Positions 1 through 8,965 of a stretch of DNA of 22,806 nucleotides are shown piece by piece; position 1 is the stretch's first letter, and each line of letters begins with the position of its first letter. A program made the position numbers and the translations under genes. Source of the DNA: Sergeia podlipaevii (Eukaryota > Euglenozoa > Kinetoplastea > Trypanosomatida > Trypanosomatidae); NCBI GenBank assembly GCA_030849805.1, contig JASANZ010001898.1, positions 1-22,806 on the forward strand, written 5' to 3'. A model generated the notes under the pieces. That model had not been told where the DNA came from. It ran no database searches and saw only the letters and a list, made by a program, of their open reading frames with translations.

Positions 1-100
1 AGCCAATTGTTTTCTTTGCTAAAACAGGAGTAACTATCTAAGAAGCACAAGTAAAATAATTACAACATCACATATTCATACGAGCGTTTTTTTTCCCATC

Positions 101-124
101 TATATATATATATATATATATATA
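101..124. repeat. (TA)n microsatellite
   Basis: Twelve consecutive TA units in the upstream spacer. Shorter (AT)n tracts recur at about 664-680, 4531-4547 and 7278-7297. Confidence 0.9.
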
Positions 125-131
125 CATTTTT

Positions 132-154
132 CTCTTTTTTTTAAAAAAAAAGAG
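132..154. repeat. T8/A9 palindrome with complementary flanks
   Basis: CTC, then 8 T, then 9 A, then GAG. The flanking trinucleotides are complementary, so the inverted repeat extends past the homopolymers. A related junction in the other order (11 A, CG, 11 T) sits at 436-459. Confidence 0.8.
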
Positions 155-448
155 TTGATTTTGTGTTTATTGCATTAAAAAGATAAGTGAAAAGAAGGCT
201 AGGGTTTTGTCTCTTTTTTTTTTTCTATCTCGTCCCACTCGGTTTTTTTTTTTCATTTTTAAAAAAGGATAGCGCTCTAACACACATTATATTATTATTA
301 ATATCATTTTTGCTACACGATTGTTATCCTTTTCTGGTGAGGCACGCCTCCTTTTTTTTTTTTTGTTACTGTTGCTCTTCACTGTAAAACAAACAAAAAG
401 AAAAATAGGAATTAGTGAGGCAGTAGTAGAACGCCAAAAAAAAAAACG

Positions 449-490
449 TTTTTTTTTTTCTTTCTTCTTCTCAATCTTCACTTTTGAAAG
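449..490 (+). promoter_or_regulatory. Candidate trans-splice acceptor for the kinase gene
   Basis: An 11-T run followed by a C/T-rich stretch leads to AG at 489-490, the first AG after the tract. This is the pattern used by kinetoplastids for spliced-leader addition. It would give a 5' UTR of about 330 nt. An alternative acceptor is the AG at 642-643, after a weaker pyrimidine-rich stretch. RNA data would be needed to choose. Confidence 0.4.
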
Positions 491-820
491 AAAGTTCCAC
501 AAATCACAAATTAAAGGAGCTGCTATTGCGTATTGTGTATTCACGTGAGTAGTGAGGTGCGCTCTCTATTTATTTGGTTACTAATTATTTATTTGTTTGT
601 CCCGCTTGCGCTGGGTTGATTCACTCTTTTGACGTTCTTCAAGAAGAAAAAAAAAGAAAATCAATATATATATATATATATTCACCGTACACTTAAGAGG
701 GAGTGAACTATAAAAAATTTTAAAAAAAGAAGAAGAAGAAGAGGAGAACCACAAGCAAGCACAAGAGAGAGAGAGGGTAGGTAGAGGTAGGCAGTCATAG
801 CACGCATATACTTGTATACT

Positions 821-3800
821 ATGCAGCAAGGTGATTCCACAATAAATGGAACGGCGATGCCCACAGAACAAGTACCCGACTCACGCACCGCGGGCAACAG
901 CTTAAACGTGCCTGCGGGGCTTGTCTCGTCATCATTGTCCATGTCAAAACGCTCGAGCACGACAGCCTCTCCGCATGTGAATCCAGGGACCAGCGCAGAC
1001 GCTAACGACACTTCATCGCTGAACCTTCACCAACGTGTCTCGCGTCATTGCAGTGGGCATGACTTCCTGTGCGATGCGAACCAAGTGCATGTGCCTCACT
1101 ACCACGCAAGTAAGCCAGATCCCATTCAGCTCCCATCTACCACAAAATCGCCCATGCGCCGCGCCTCCACCTCTCTCATTGCCACCACCACCGCCGCTTA
1201 CGCCAGCACCCCGTCCGTCGAGATACCTCTCGATACTCCTAGTCCTTTGGCTCCGCCGTCACGTATGGAGATGTTGACACCGGAGCTGCCATTGGGAATA
1301 TCTGCCATGGCTGCCTCAAGAAGCCGTGGCACCGTTGCCGCCGCTGGTACAAGCAACCGTGCGAGCATCGCGCCTAGTGCCATGAATGTACCTGCTGGCG
1401 TGGTCGCGAGCCCCCACGTGGAGTCTAACAGCGGGTCCCCTGGTGCCACCAAAAGCGGAGCCGCTGCGTCGCTGCCAATGAGCAAAAAAATGGACGTCCT
1501 CAGTGAGGCGGGTAGCCCCAGTGGGACGGAAAGTTCCACGACTATGGATGTACTAGCTGAAAATTACTCAGACAATGACCACTTCAACACGAAGGTATTA
1601 GTTAAAATGTTCAATGACAGCCGTAATGACGCCATCCAGCTCTTCTTACCTGCGAGTGGCCGAAAAGGGCAACTCACCCCAAACGTTCCGCTGCGTTCCA
1701 TGCCGCTAGAGTTTTCCAACGCATCTCCAGGAGGCTCTGTCTCAGCCATTAGTGATAGCAGTCAGGCCTCGCTGCCAAGCCTCAACTATGATAGGGTAAT
1801 CTGTCCCAAAGGCGAGGAGGCGATTCGTAGTGCCACCACGGACGACAACGGTCACGTTACCGTGAGCCAGATACACTACTTGGTGTCTATTTCATATGGC
1901 ATCTATGTCTGGGGCACGCGCGAGGAGCAGTGCGTTTGGCTTCTGCAGCAACTTGTTGAGGTGATGAAGAGGGGGACCGTGTTACAGGCACTGAAAGTGC
2001 TGTACATCACGCACGGTCTGTTGGTTTATGGGTCAATGGACATGTGCAAGGTACTCGGCGAACACATGCAGGAGTACTTCAATTTGGATTTCCTCCACTC
2101 TAGGGATCTCGTCAGCGATGACTCTCTCTCCACCTCGCTGGTCTACATGTACATGGGCTACCTGACAAGCCTCACGGACTACCTCTACACCTGCCAGAAT
2201 CGTGCTGAAGAGTGGGAAATTGTACTGGAGGGGAAGATTTTAGACGCCGAGGCGATCAAGAAGATTGCCAAGAGGTGGCTTGACTCCCACAACATCGATG
2301 AAATTAGAGCAATGCTCTTTGTCACCACGGAGCTTATCCGCGCCGCGATAAACATTCAGCACTTGCCTTTTCAGCCAGGGAAGCTTTCTTCGCTTGAGGT
2401 GTGCGTAGTATCTGGGTATGTATGGGATATCAAGGGCCTCTTTATGCGTTGTGCCTCTATACTGGAAGGGTACTTTGACGTTAAGAAGAACAGGTTTTAT
2501 GAGGAAGATCAAAACAAGTGGGCTCTAGCTATGTTCAACTACGAGCGCAATGTGCGACTCTTGATCAACTTCTTCCAGTGGGCCGCGTCCCTCAAGATGC
2601 ACTCCCACGTCAAGATCCCCAAGCTGGACCCACTCCCCGCAGGGTTCATCAGGCGCCTGCAGAATCGTCTGCAGCACAATATGGAGGAGAAGGAAGAGGC
2701 GCAACGTGAGTCCCTCGACGATGTCCTGGGCACCTCTCAGCTAATGCTGTCACACAGCGGAAGTGCTCTTTCTTCCCCATGGGTTGCCCCACACGGTCAG
2801 CATAGAAGCAACAGTAGTTCCACTGGCGGCGGCGGTGGTGATGGTGGTGGTCACAGTGGCAGTAACAACAGGCATCATAATCATCATGGCTACAATAGTA
2901 GAGGCGGCGGCGATGGTGGCGGCTTGACTTCGGCAGGACGCAGCACGAGTCAAAACAGATGGGAGCGCACGGAGGGTCCACTGCACATGTCCAACGGTAC
3001 CGATAGTCCCCCTAGTCAGCACACTGCAAACCCAAACGGCGGCTGCGATGGGGAAGCAAAGGGCGAGGTGCCGACGACGCAGAAAGGAGGGAAAAGGAGG
3101 ACAGTTTCCCAAGGCGGCAACGGAGAAGAGGAGGAGGGGGCTGATTTTGTACCTTTTTGCGAAGACGCCAACGGCAACAGCGTTCCTCTGCTCTCGCTCA
3201 TGTCGCTCCCGTCTGCAGACTCCAGTCTAGCAGCGAATGAGATGTCCACCAGTGGTACAGAGAAGTCCATTCGCCCAGCGGACATCACCAAAGACTATTA
3301 CCGACCAGGGACTTCCGTGGACACCATCTCCTCCTATGGCAACGGCAGCTGCACGGATCTCAATCCATTTTACCCGGTCACAGTCACTCCTGAGAATCAC
3401 TTTATGGTGATGTCCGATGACGCGCAGTGCTTCAGCGCCGAGGACGTACAACGGTTCCGTGTGTTCACAAAGCAAGTTCTGGGTCGTGGTTCATTCGGCG
3501 TGGTGTATCGTGCCTGGGACGACGTGCAAGGACGCTTCCTCGCTTGCAAGGAGCTTGTGCTTGATATTAGCACTATGAGCGACCGCATGCAGACCCTCTT
3601 CCGCGAGTACAGCCTCTTGACGAGCCTCACCCACGCCAACATCGTCAATGTCGTTGGTTTTGTTGTGCAGGGCGATAGGGCACGCATTTTTATGGAGTGG
3701 ATGCCCTCAGGATCTATTCAGTATGTCGTCCACTTGCTTGACTCGGGGTTGCGCGAGGATGTGGTGAGGCGCTGCGTCCGCGACGCGCTGCGCGGTCTTG

Positions 3801-4291
3801 AGTATCTGCACTACAAGGGCATCGTCCATCGCGATGTGAAGCCAGGCAACATGCTTCTCACTGCCAACGGCACAGTCAAGTTGACTGACTTTGGCTCGAG
3901 CCGCAATGTGACTTTCAACAATGGGGACTCGCCCAAGACCCTCAACATCGTTGGCACTCTTGCGTATCTCGCGCCAGATAGCATTAAAGGTCACTACAGC
4001 TATGCAAGCGACATATGGTCCCTTGGCTGCTCAGCGCTGCACATTGCCACCGGCAAAGCCCCATGGGATGACGGCCATACCGAGTCTGTGGCACTCATCT
4101 TTAAGATTGGCTCTCTCAACGAGGAAAACCACATTCCTCCATATGATCACTCCAATTTTTCTGGCAACTTCAACGACTTTGTGGAGAAGGCGCTTACGTT
4201 CGACCGGCATAAGCGACCCACAGCAAGTGAGCTGCTCCGCCACCCTTTCTGCAATGAAATTCCTAGAACTCCAACCACTGGGGAGGAATGA
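821..4291 (+). CDS. ANTH-like domain / STE11-type protein kinase fusion
   Basis: The protein has 1156 residues from the ATG at 821; an in-frame TTG at 812 is not a credible start. Residues 1-320 are Ser/Ala/Pro-rich low complexity. Residues about 325-625 resemble an ANTH domain (AP180/CALM family): an A-T-T element at 338-340, an LKVLYITHGLLVYGS-type helix (the CALM equivalent reads KSLITTHHLMVYG), and a late LEGYFDVKKN element like CALM's LEKYFDMKKN. A linker rich in Gly, Ser and His follows, then a kinase domain at about 879-1147. Its motifs are GRGSFG (888 on), ACKEL with Lys910, HRDVKPGN with His1003, DFG with Asp1023, APD at 1051-1053 in place of APE, and SDIWSLGC. The motifs fit an active Ser/Thr kinase of the MAPKKK/STE group. 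ANTH domains normally bind phosphoinositides and clathrin-coat parts, so a membrane-traffic or signalling role is inferred. The kinase call is near certain; the ANTH call comes from pattern recognition by eye. Confidence 0.93.
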   Translation: MQQGDSTINGTAMPTEQVPDSRTAGNSLNVPAGLVSSSLSMSKRSSTTASPHVNPGTSADANDTSSLNLHQRVSRHCSGHDFLCDANQVHVPHYHASKPDPIQLPSTTKSPMRRASTSLIATTTAAYASTPSVEIPLDTPSPLAPPSRMEMLTPELPLGISAMAASRSRGTVAAAGTSNRASIAPSAMNVPAGVVASPHVESNSGSPGATKSGAAASLPMSKKMDVLSEAGSPSGTESSTTMDVLAENYSDNDHFNTKVLVKMFNDSRNDAIQLFLPASGRKGQLTPNVPLRSMPLEFSNASPGGSVSAISDSSQASLPSLNYDRVICPKGEEAIRSATTDDNGHVTVSQIHYLVSISYGIYVWGTREEQCVWLLQQLVEVMKRGTVLQALKVLYITHGLLVYGSMDMCKVLGEHMQEYFNLDFLHSRDLVSDDSLSTSLVYMYMGYLTSLTDYLYTCQNRAEEWEIVLEGKILDAEAIKKIAKRWLDSHNIDEIRAMLFVTTELIRAAINIQHLPFQPGKLSSLEVCVVSGYVWDIKGLFMRCASILEGYFDVKKNRFYEEDQNKWALAMFNYERNVRLLINFFQWAASLKMHSHVKIPKLDPLPAGFIRRLQNRLQHNMEEKEEAQRESLDDVLGTSQLMLSHSGSALSSPWVAPHGQHRSNSSSTGGGGGDGGGHSGSNNRHHNHHGYNSRGGGDGGGLTSAGRSTSQNRWERTEGPLHMSNGTDSPPSQHTANPNGGCDGEAKGEVPTTQKGGKRRTVSQGGNGEEEEGADFVPFCEDANGNSVPLLSLMSLPSADSSLAANEMSTSGTEKSIRPADITKDYYRPGTSVDTISSYGNGSCTDLNPFYPVTVTPENHFMVMSDDAQCFSAEDVQRFRVFTKQVLGRGSFGVVYRAWDDVQGRFLACKELVLDISTMSDRMQTLFREYSLLTSLTHANIVNVVGFVVQGDRARIFMEWMPSGSIQYVVHLLDSGLREDVVRRCVRDALRGLEYLHYKGIVHRDVKPGNMLLTANGTVKLTDFGSSRNVTFNNGDSPKTLNIVGTLAYLAPDSIKGHYSYASDIWSLGCSALHIATGKAPWDDGHTESVALIFKIGSLNEENHIPPYDHSNFSGNFNDFVEKALTFDRHKRPTASELLRHPFCNEIPRTPTTGEE

Positions 4292-5795
4292 GTTGAGAAG
4301 GAGAAGAAGAAGAAGAAACTATAAAACGAACGAAAAATTAGTTTGGTACAGGTGAGCATATCTATCTATATGCTTGTATGGCATTAAAAAAATAAATGCT
4401 TCCTTCTGGTTATCTCCTGTGTTTTACATCCTTCTTTGCTTTATTGTTGTTGTTTGCATTCGTTACCAAGCCGTGCTAAGTTGCCGCTTATTCTCTGGCA
4501 AAAAAAAAAGGATATACAAACGTTGATTACTATATATATATATATATGTTTCCCTTTGTGAAGTTTGCCATTTATTTTATCTATTTATCTATTACGTCGT
4601 GTGCATTTTTTATGACTGCGGCCCTAGTAGCGGGGAGGAGGAAGAGATGAAAAGAAAAGGCAAAGGAAAAGTAAATAATACGCACATGCGCATGTGGAGA
4701 GCATATCTCTTCCTTCCTCTTCTCTTTTTTTTTTTGAATACACCCCACGCTTACTCATTTTTTTAAAAAAAGAAGTTCTTTTTTATGACGATGATTATTA
4801 TTATTACTACTACAGTGATGTTGCTGTTTATCTATGTGGCATTTTGTTACCTCCTCTGCTCTGGATAGACAGTGTGATGAGAAAAAGACAAGGTTCTACA
4901 GGAACCCCACTTGAGCACCATTGATCGCTGACGTTCATATATATATTTTATCTTTTTTGTGGTTCTTTTTTCTTCTTCTTCTTTTTTTACCTTTGTTCGA
5001 CATATTTTTTCTTGTTTTCTTTCTGTTGTACACACTTTCAAAAAAAAAAACATCTGTTCTTTTTCTCTTCTTTCTTCTTCTTCTTTGTTCCTTCCGCGTG
5101 AATCTCGCTTTCTATATTCCTTTTATTTTATTTAGTAGTTGTTGTTGTTCTCTATGCTGTAGTGCGTGTGCATGTCAAACATGCATGTGGTGTGTCAAGG
5201 AGCTATGGACCCGCGCTGTGTTTCTTCTTTATATACTGCCTCATTGCTACTTTTTTTTTTGTTTACGATGTGGAGCCAGACAGGTATGAATCATCTACTA
5301 TTATTATCAGTATTATTTTTTTGCTATTTATCGTAGGGTAACTATGTGATGCACACAGTAGAAACCATTTTCATGCAGTATCAATTGGGGGAAATGGCGT
5401 GAAGGAGCGAGAGGGAGAAAGAGTGACAAAGAGACGGAGAGGCATGGCGACTATATAGTCCGGAATAGTTCTACATGAGCACACAATGTTATGCGTGCGC
5501 GTTCATGTATGAATGCCGTTCTCTCTTTTTCCTTTGACTTTCACGTTCTCTCTCACCTTAAAAAAAAAATAGCATTTACTGTTGTGCAGCGAATCATTTT
5601 GCTGTTCATGTTCCTTTGAGCGTAAAGAGAGAGGGGGGGGAGGGTGAGCAAGGGACTTTAGCTTTCTCTGTATCTGCTTATAGGCTTTTTATATATTTTT
5701 TTGCGTGGCTGGCTGCTGCAATATTAGAGGTTGGAAGAGAGAAAGAAGCCGGTAGCGTTACCATACGCTGTAAATACATGAATGATTGTGTGTCC

Positions 5796-5813
5796 GTGTG
5801 TGTGTGTGTGTGT
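5796..5813. repeat. (GT)n microsatellite
   Basis: An almost uninterrupted GT/TG dinucleotide tract in the long spacer. Confidence 0.85.
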
Positions 5814-5984
5814 CTAGGTAGGGATATAGGCGTGCCTTTTTTTTTCTCTTTTCTTTTTTTTGTAAAAAGAAAAAAAAAGCGCTCCTATATACATAATGCA
5901 AAAGGTTCATCGCCACTTTCTTTTTTTGTCGCTTTTGTTTGTCGATTGAATTGAACATATGCAGTGCTGTTTCTAGAGGAGGAT

Positions 5985-5987
<3 letters not shown>

Positions 5988-6017
<30 letters not shown>
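5988..6017. repeat. (GT)n microsatellite, longest copy
   Basis: Thirty bases of uninterrupted alternating T and G. (GT)n tracts are potential Z-DNA formers and are common in kinetoplastid intergenic DNA. Confidence 0.9.
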
Positions 6018-6019
<2 letters not shown>

Positions 6020-6314
6020 CATGGGTTTATTGGTATTATAGTTAGTCTTCTCCTTCTCTCTCCCTCTCTGACTGCCTATACACCGTAGGTCTACGCTGAG
6101 ATGAAACACAATGTGCAGGGTGACAAAGAAAAAAAAAAGCATAGGAGAGAGAGATGCGGTGTCAACAAAACATAAAAGTTGCTCCGTCACCTCATCAAAA
6201 ATGAAAGATGCAATAAGAAAAATAAGTGAGAGAGAGAGAAGGAAGCACCGTGTGCTGCATATATAAACTCCCTTTTCAGTATTGCTATAAATATGCCTTT
6301 TATTGTATTTTTTT

Positions 6315-6338
6315 TGTTTTTTTTTTTAAAAAAAAACA
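6315..6338. repeat. T11/A9 palindrome with complementary flanks
   Basis: TG, then 11 T, then 9 A, then CA. Apart from unequal run lengths it is self-complementary and could form a hairpin in RNA or a cruciform in DNA. See the related copies at 132-154 and 7432-7453. Confidence 0.8.
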
Positions 6339-7431
6339 TATCAATTAGCATTTGTGTTAGCGAGCATGCACGTGCGTGCGTGTGGGTGTGCGTGCGTGTA
6401 TGGGCATGCACTTTTGCTTGGGTAGTGGCTACCGGTATTATATGGAGGGAATGCTGTTGTATATATACTGGTATTCCTCTCGGTTAATACTCGCCGTAAT
6501 TGCTATTAACATTATCTCATTGAACGGTAAAAAAAAAGGGGGGAATGGTGAGGAGACATATTGATGAGGTACTGAATTCTTGATTTCTTTTCTATGATTA
6601 TTGTTTTTTTTTTTCTTGTCTTTACGTACGTGGGGCTCTTCTATTTTTGTTGTTGTTGTTGTTATTTCACACATGTCCTTTCATTTTTTATTCATTTCTT
6701 TTTTTTTTCTCTCTTTTTTTCGATGGTGTTCCAAATTTCATTTTTGACGATAGTAACCCGGTTTAACTCCACATTTTTCATTCATATTATCTGTCATTCC
6801 GATTCTTTTTTTTTTTTTGCCTTGTCTTCACCAGCACTCCCCTGTTTCTCTCGTCGCCCCTCTCACTGCTATGGGGGCGATAAACAGCATTACTATATAT
6901 ATATGCCAGAGAGGGGAAAAAGGAGGGAATGAGAGGAATGGATGAATACATTCATTGCTGTAACGCTTTCGTGCGTGTGATGCGCTGTAAGAATGCACGT
7001 TAGTGTATATTGTTTTGGCACGAGAAGATCTGTTTGATGAATCACTCTAAGATCATTCTTTAAAAAAAAAAAAATATCTTTTTGATCCAAAATAAAATAC
7101 TAATTTTTTTCCTCTCTTAAATCGTTGGTCAACACTATTTTACGTGTGTATGTGGGTGGTGGTGCTTATTGACCATCATTGCTGTGACAAGAAATGCAAT
7201 ACATCACAGTATCAACGACAATGTCAACGATTTAGCTAGCTTGTTGATTGCTTGATAGCGTGCACAAACACACATACACATATATATATATATATATTTA
7301 TCGACCACACGCCACATACGGGCGCGCATTGATGCGTATTTAAGAGTTCTGCTGGCGCGCAAAGCGAAAGAATGAAAGCGAGAAGGAAAGAAAAAGAGAG
7401 AGAGAGGGATGTATATGAGGTGAATTGAAGA

Positions 7432-7453
7432 CATTTTTTTTAAAAAAAAAATG
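7432..7453. repeat. T8/A10 palindrome with complementary flanks
   Basis: CA, then 8 T, then 10 A, then TG. Same design as the elements at 132-154 and 6315-6338. Confidence 0.8.
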
Positions 7454-7917
7454 GGTAGGAGAAGTGTTACTATTTGTTTTGCTTGTTTTGTGCTGAAACG
7501 CTGCTTCAGCGACGGTGCTCATTGCTGACCGCTCTCAAAGTGGGTTTGAAAAAAAGAAGAATGTTGAATTATATCTTCTACTCAGTTCCAGAAAAGTTCA
7601 TGAAGATTGCATGTTTTTGCTCAGCTTTTGCAGGGAACGATATATCTGGAAGACAAAAAGAAGAGTTCATATTGCATTTTATATTGTATTCAGAGCTTTC
7701 ATTTATTATTGTTATTATTATCATTTTTTTTTGTTTTTGCTGTTGATCTTTTTTTCTTCTTCTTCTTTTATCTTTATATGAATACGAGTCGAGAACTAAT
7801 TGTAGCCGCAAACAGCGCGCAACAGCAGTTGATCGCAGCAAACAATCGCACACATCTGCAATCTAGACGTTAGTATACATTAGAGAATAAAATAGCAAAC
7901 AAACAAACAAAAAAAAG

Positions 7918-7940
7918 AGCCCTCTCTTTTTTTTTTCAAG
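7918..7940 (+). promoter_or_regulatory. Candidate trans-splice acceptor for mS34
   Basis: A CCCTCTC plus 11-T tract is followed at once by CAAG, giving an AG at 7939-7940. It would give a 5' UTR of about 215 nt containing a (GT)n tract. A second T-rich tract at about 7989-8000 with AG at 8031-8032 is an alternative. Confidence 0.45.
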
Positions 7941-8008
7941 GGGGGACTTGCACTTTCTATCACAGCCCTGACGTTTAGCATTCATAATTCTTTTTTTTTC
8001 TCGCGTGC

Positions 8009-8029
8009 GTGTGTGTGTGTGTGTGTGTG
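8009..8029. repeat. (GT)n microsatellite upstream of mS34
   Basis: GT dinucleotide tract lying between the candidate splice acceptor and the start of the mS34 gene, so it may be in the 5' UTR. Confidence 0.85.
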
Positions 8030-8155
8030 GAGACAGCATCGTCTTCATCAAAGATACACCCCTCAGCAGTAGTTCTAAAGAACAAGAAGGGAGGAAAGAC
8101 AAAACAAAACGAAAAAAAGGGGGTTGTCATTATTACCGGGTAGCTTTGTGTAATT

Positions 8156-8965
8156 ATGTGGCGTGCTTCTCGACTGATCCTGGCTCGCGACGCCCTTAAC
8201 GCTGGTAGCTCCATGACTCTGGGTAGTAAGGGCTCTAAGAAATCCCCTGAGGCTCACCGCCGTCGTATGCCGTGGACCGCCTCCAAGGAGTACGTCCCTG
8301 GTGTGGTTCTCAACAACAAGGAGAAGCTTATTCTTGATGGTGCACAGCTGGTAGAGGCGGACCACATCGACCGTGCCTCGCAGGTAGACCCGCTGGAAGC
8401 TCTCAAGGCCGCGGTAGCCACTCGCCGTTACAACACCTCCACGGGATTTAATATCTTTCAACTTGCCGCGCAGGCAAAGTACCATGGCCGAGGCCAGCGC
8501 TTCTACCGCAAAGAGTGGCAAGAGGGCACGTATGAGAAGACGGTAACGCTCTCTGCGATTGACTTTGACAGGGATGGAAACAAAGGCACAGCGTATGGCT
8601 ACATCACGTTCCATGGCGAATCCACAACGAGGCCGGTAGAGATTGATCATGCTGACGTGCCTGGATGGATGATGAACTTTGAGGACGCCAACGCGGTGGC
8701 GTTCGACAGCATAGTGCCACCCCCACCCAGTATCGGGACGGATGTTCCAGTGGATGTGTCCAAATACTGTCTGCGCGCATATCCGTACTACGACGCACCA
8801 AACCCAGCTGCTTTTGTAGAGCGTTTGCTTAAGGACAGAGGTGTGCTGCCTGATATGCCAGTGGACGCTTCATCAATGGAGGGTAGTAGGGAAGGCGGGG
8901 AAGGAGTACGTGCGGAAGGTACATCTGCAGCTAGTGACTCGTCGGAGCACTACAAATCCACATAG
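8156..8965 (+). CDS. Mitochondrial small-subunit ribosomal protein mS34
   Basis: The protein has 269 residues. The N-terminus is basic and begins MWRASRLILARDAL, consistent with a mitochondrial presequence (no acidic residue before position 12). Residues about 98-171 match the mS34 (MRPS34) core: FNIFQLAAQAKYHGRGQRF, then RKEW, then TAYGYITFHGESTTR and EIDH...W, paralleling the human segments GIGRMVTRKSW, GKAWGILTFKGK and EIEH...W. mS34 is a mitochondria-specific component of the ribosomal small subunit with no bacterial counterpart. The C-terminal 80 residues, after a run of prolines near 188, are Ser/Glu/Gly-rich and probably disordered. The match is to family patterns recalled by eye; I am fairly sure of it. 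The ATG at 8156 is chosen because the presequence starts there and no in-frame ATG lies closer upstream. Confidence 0.78.
   Translation: MWRASRLILARDALNAGSSMTLGSKGSKKSPEAHRRRMPWTASKEYVPGVVLNNKEKLILDGAQLVEADHIDRASQVDPLEALKAAVATRRYNTSTGFNIFQLAAQAKYHGRGQRFYRKEWQEGTYEKTVTLSAIDFDRDGNKGTAYGYITFHGESTTRPVEIDHADVPGWMMNFEDANAVAFDSIVPPPPSIGTDVPVDVSKYCLRAYPYYDAPNPAAFVERLLKDRGVLPDMPVDASSMEGSREGGEGVRAEGTSAASDSSEHYKST

Larger units (their letters stand above)
1..820. other. Upstream spacer / 5' UTR of the kinase gene
   Basis: No gene is visible here. The stretch holds homopolymer T and A runs, a (TA)n tract at about 101-124, a second (AT)n tract at about 664-680, and two striking self-complementary homopolymer junctions (132-154 and 436-459). 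Reading frames on either strand translate to Phe/Lys/Leu-rich low-complexity peptides and show no recognisable domain. The right-hand part (from about 490 or 643 onward) is probably the 5' untranslated leader of the kinase mRNA. Confidence 0.7.
4292..8155. other. 3.9-kb gene-free spacer rich in simple repeats
   Basis: No protein or stable RNA gene can be supported in this, the longest gap of the window. It holds many T and A homopolymers, (AT)n at 4531-4547, (GT)n at 5796-5813, 5988-6017 and 8009-8029, a GTGC/GTGT-rich stretch at about 6370-6400, (TTG)n at about 6646-6664, (AT)n at about 7278-7297, and self-complementary T-run/A-run junctions at 6315-6338 and 7432-7453. A 31-codon open frame at 7778-7873 is the only coding-like patch. 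I looked for tRNA B-box-like sequences and found none; small C/D or H/ACA snoRNAs cannot be excluded by eye. Confidence 0.65.

Noticed and set aside
187..548. Short open frames rich in Phe, Leu and Lys in the upstream spacer
   Set aside because: They are translations of T and A homopolymers, with no codon structure or domain.
812..820. A possible TTG start for the kinase, three codons before the ATG
   Set aside because: Nuclear eukaryotic genes start at ATG; the ATG at 821 is in the same frame and is the better start.
3921..4355. A 144-codon + strand frame overlapping the kinase C-terminus
   Set aside because: It lies in another frame of the kinase catalytic domain and ends in an Arg-rich low-complexity tail; the kinase frame carries all the motifs.
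5796..8029. GT-rich tracts considered as a CRISPR-like or satellite array
   Set aside because: They are separate dinucleotide microsatellites of different length with no spacers and no longer repeat unit.
8075..8650. A 191-codon open frame on the minus strand opposite mS34
   Set aside because: It is a shadow of the mS34 gene; its translation has no domain and the opposite frame matches mS34 clearly.
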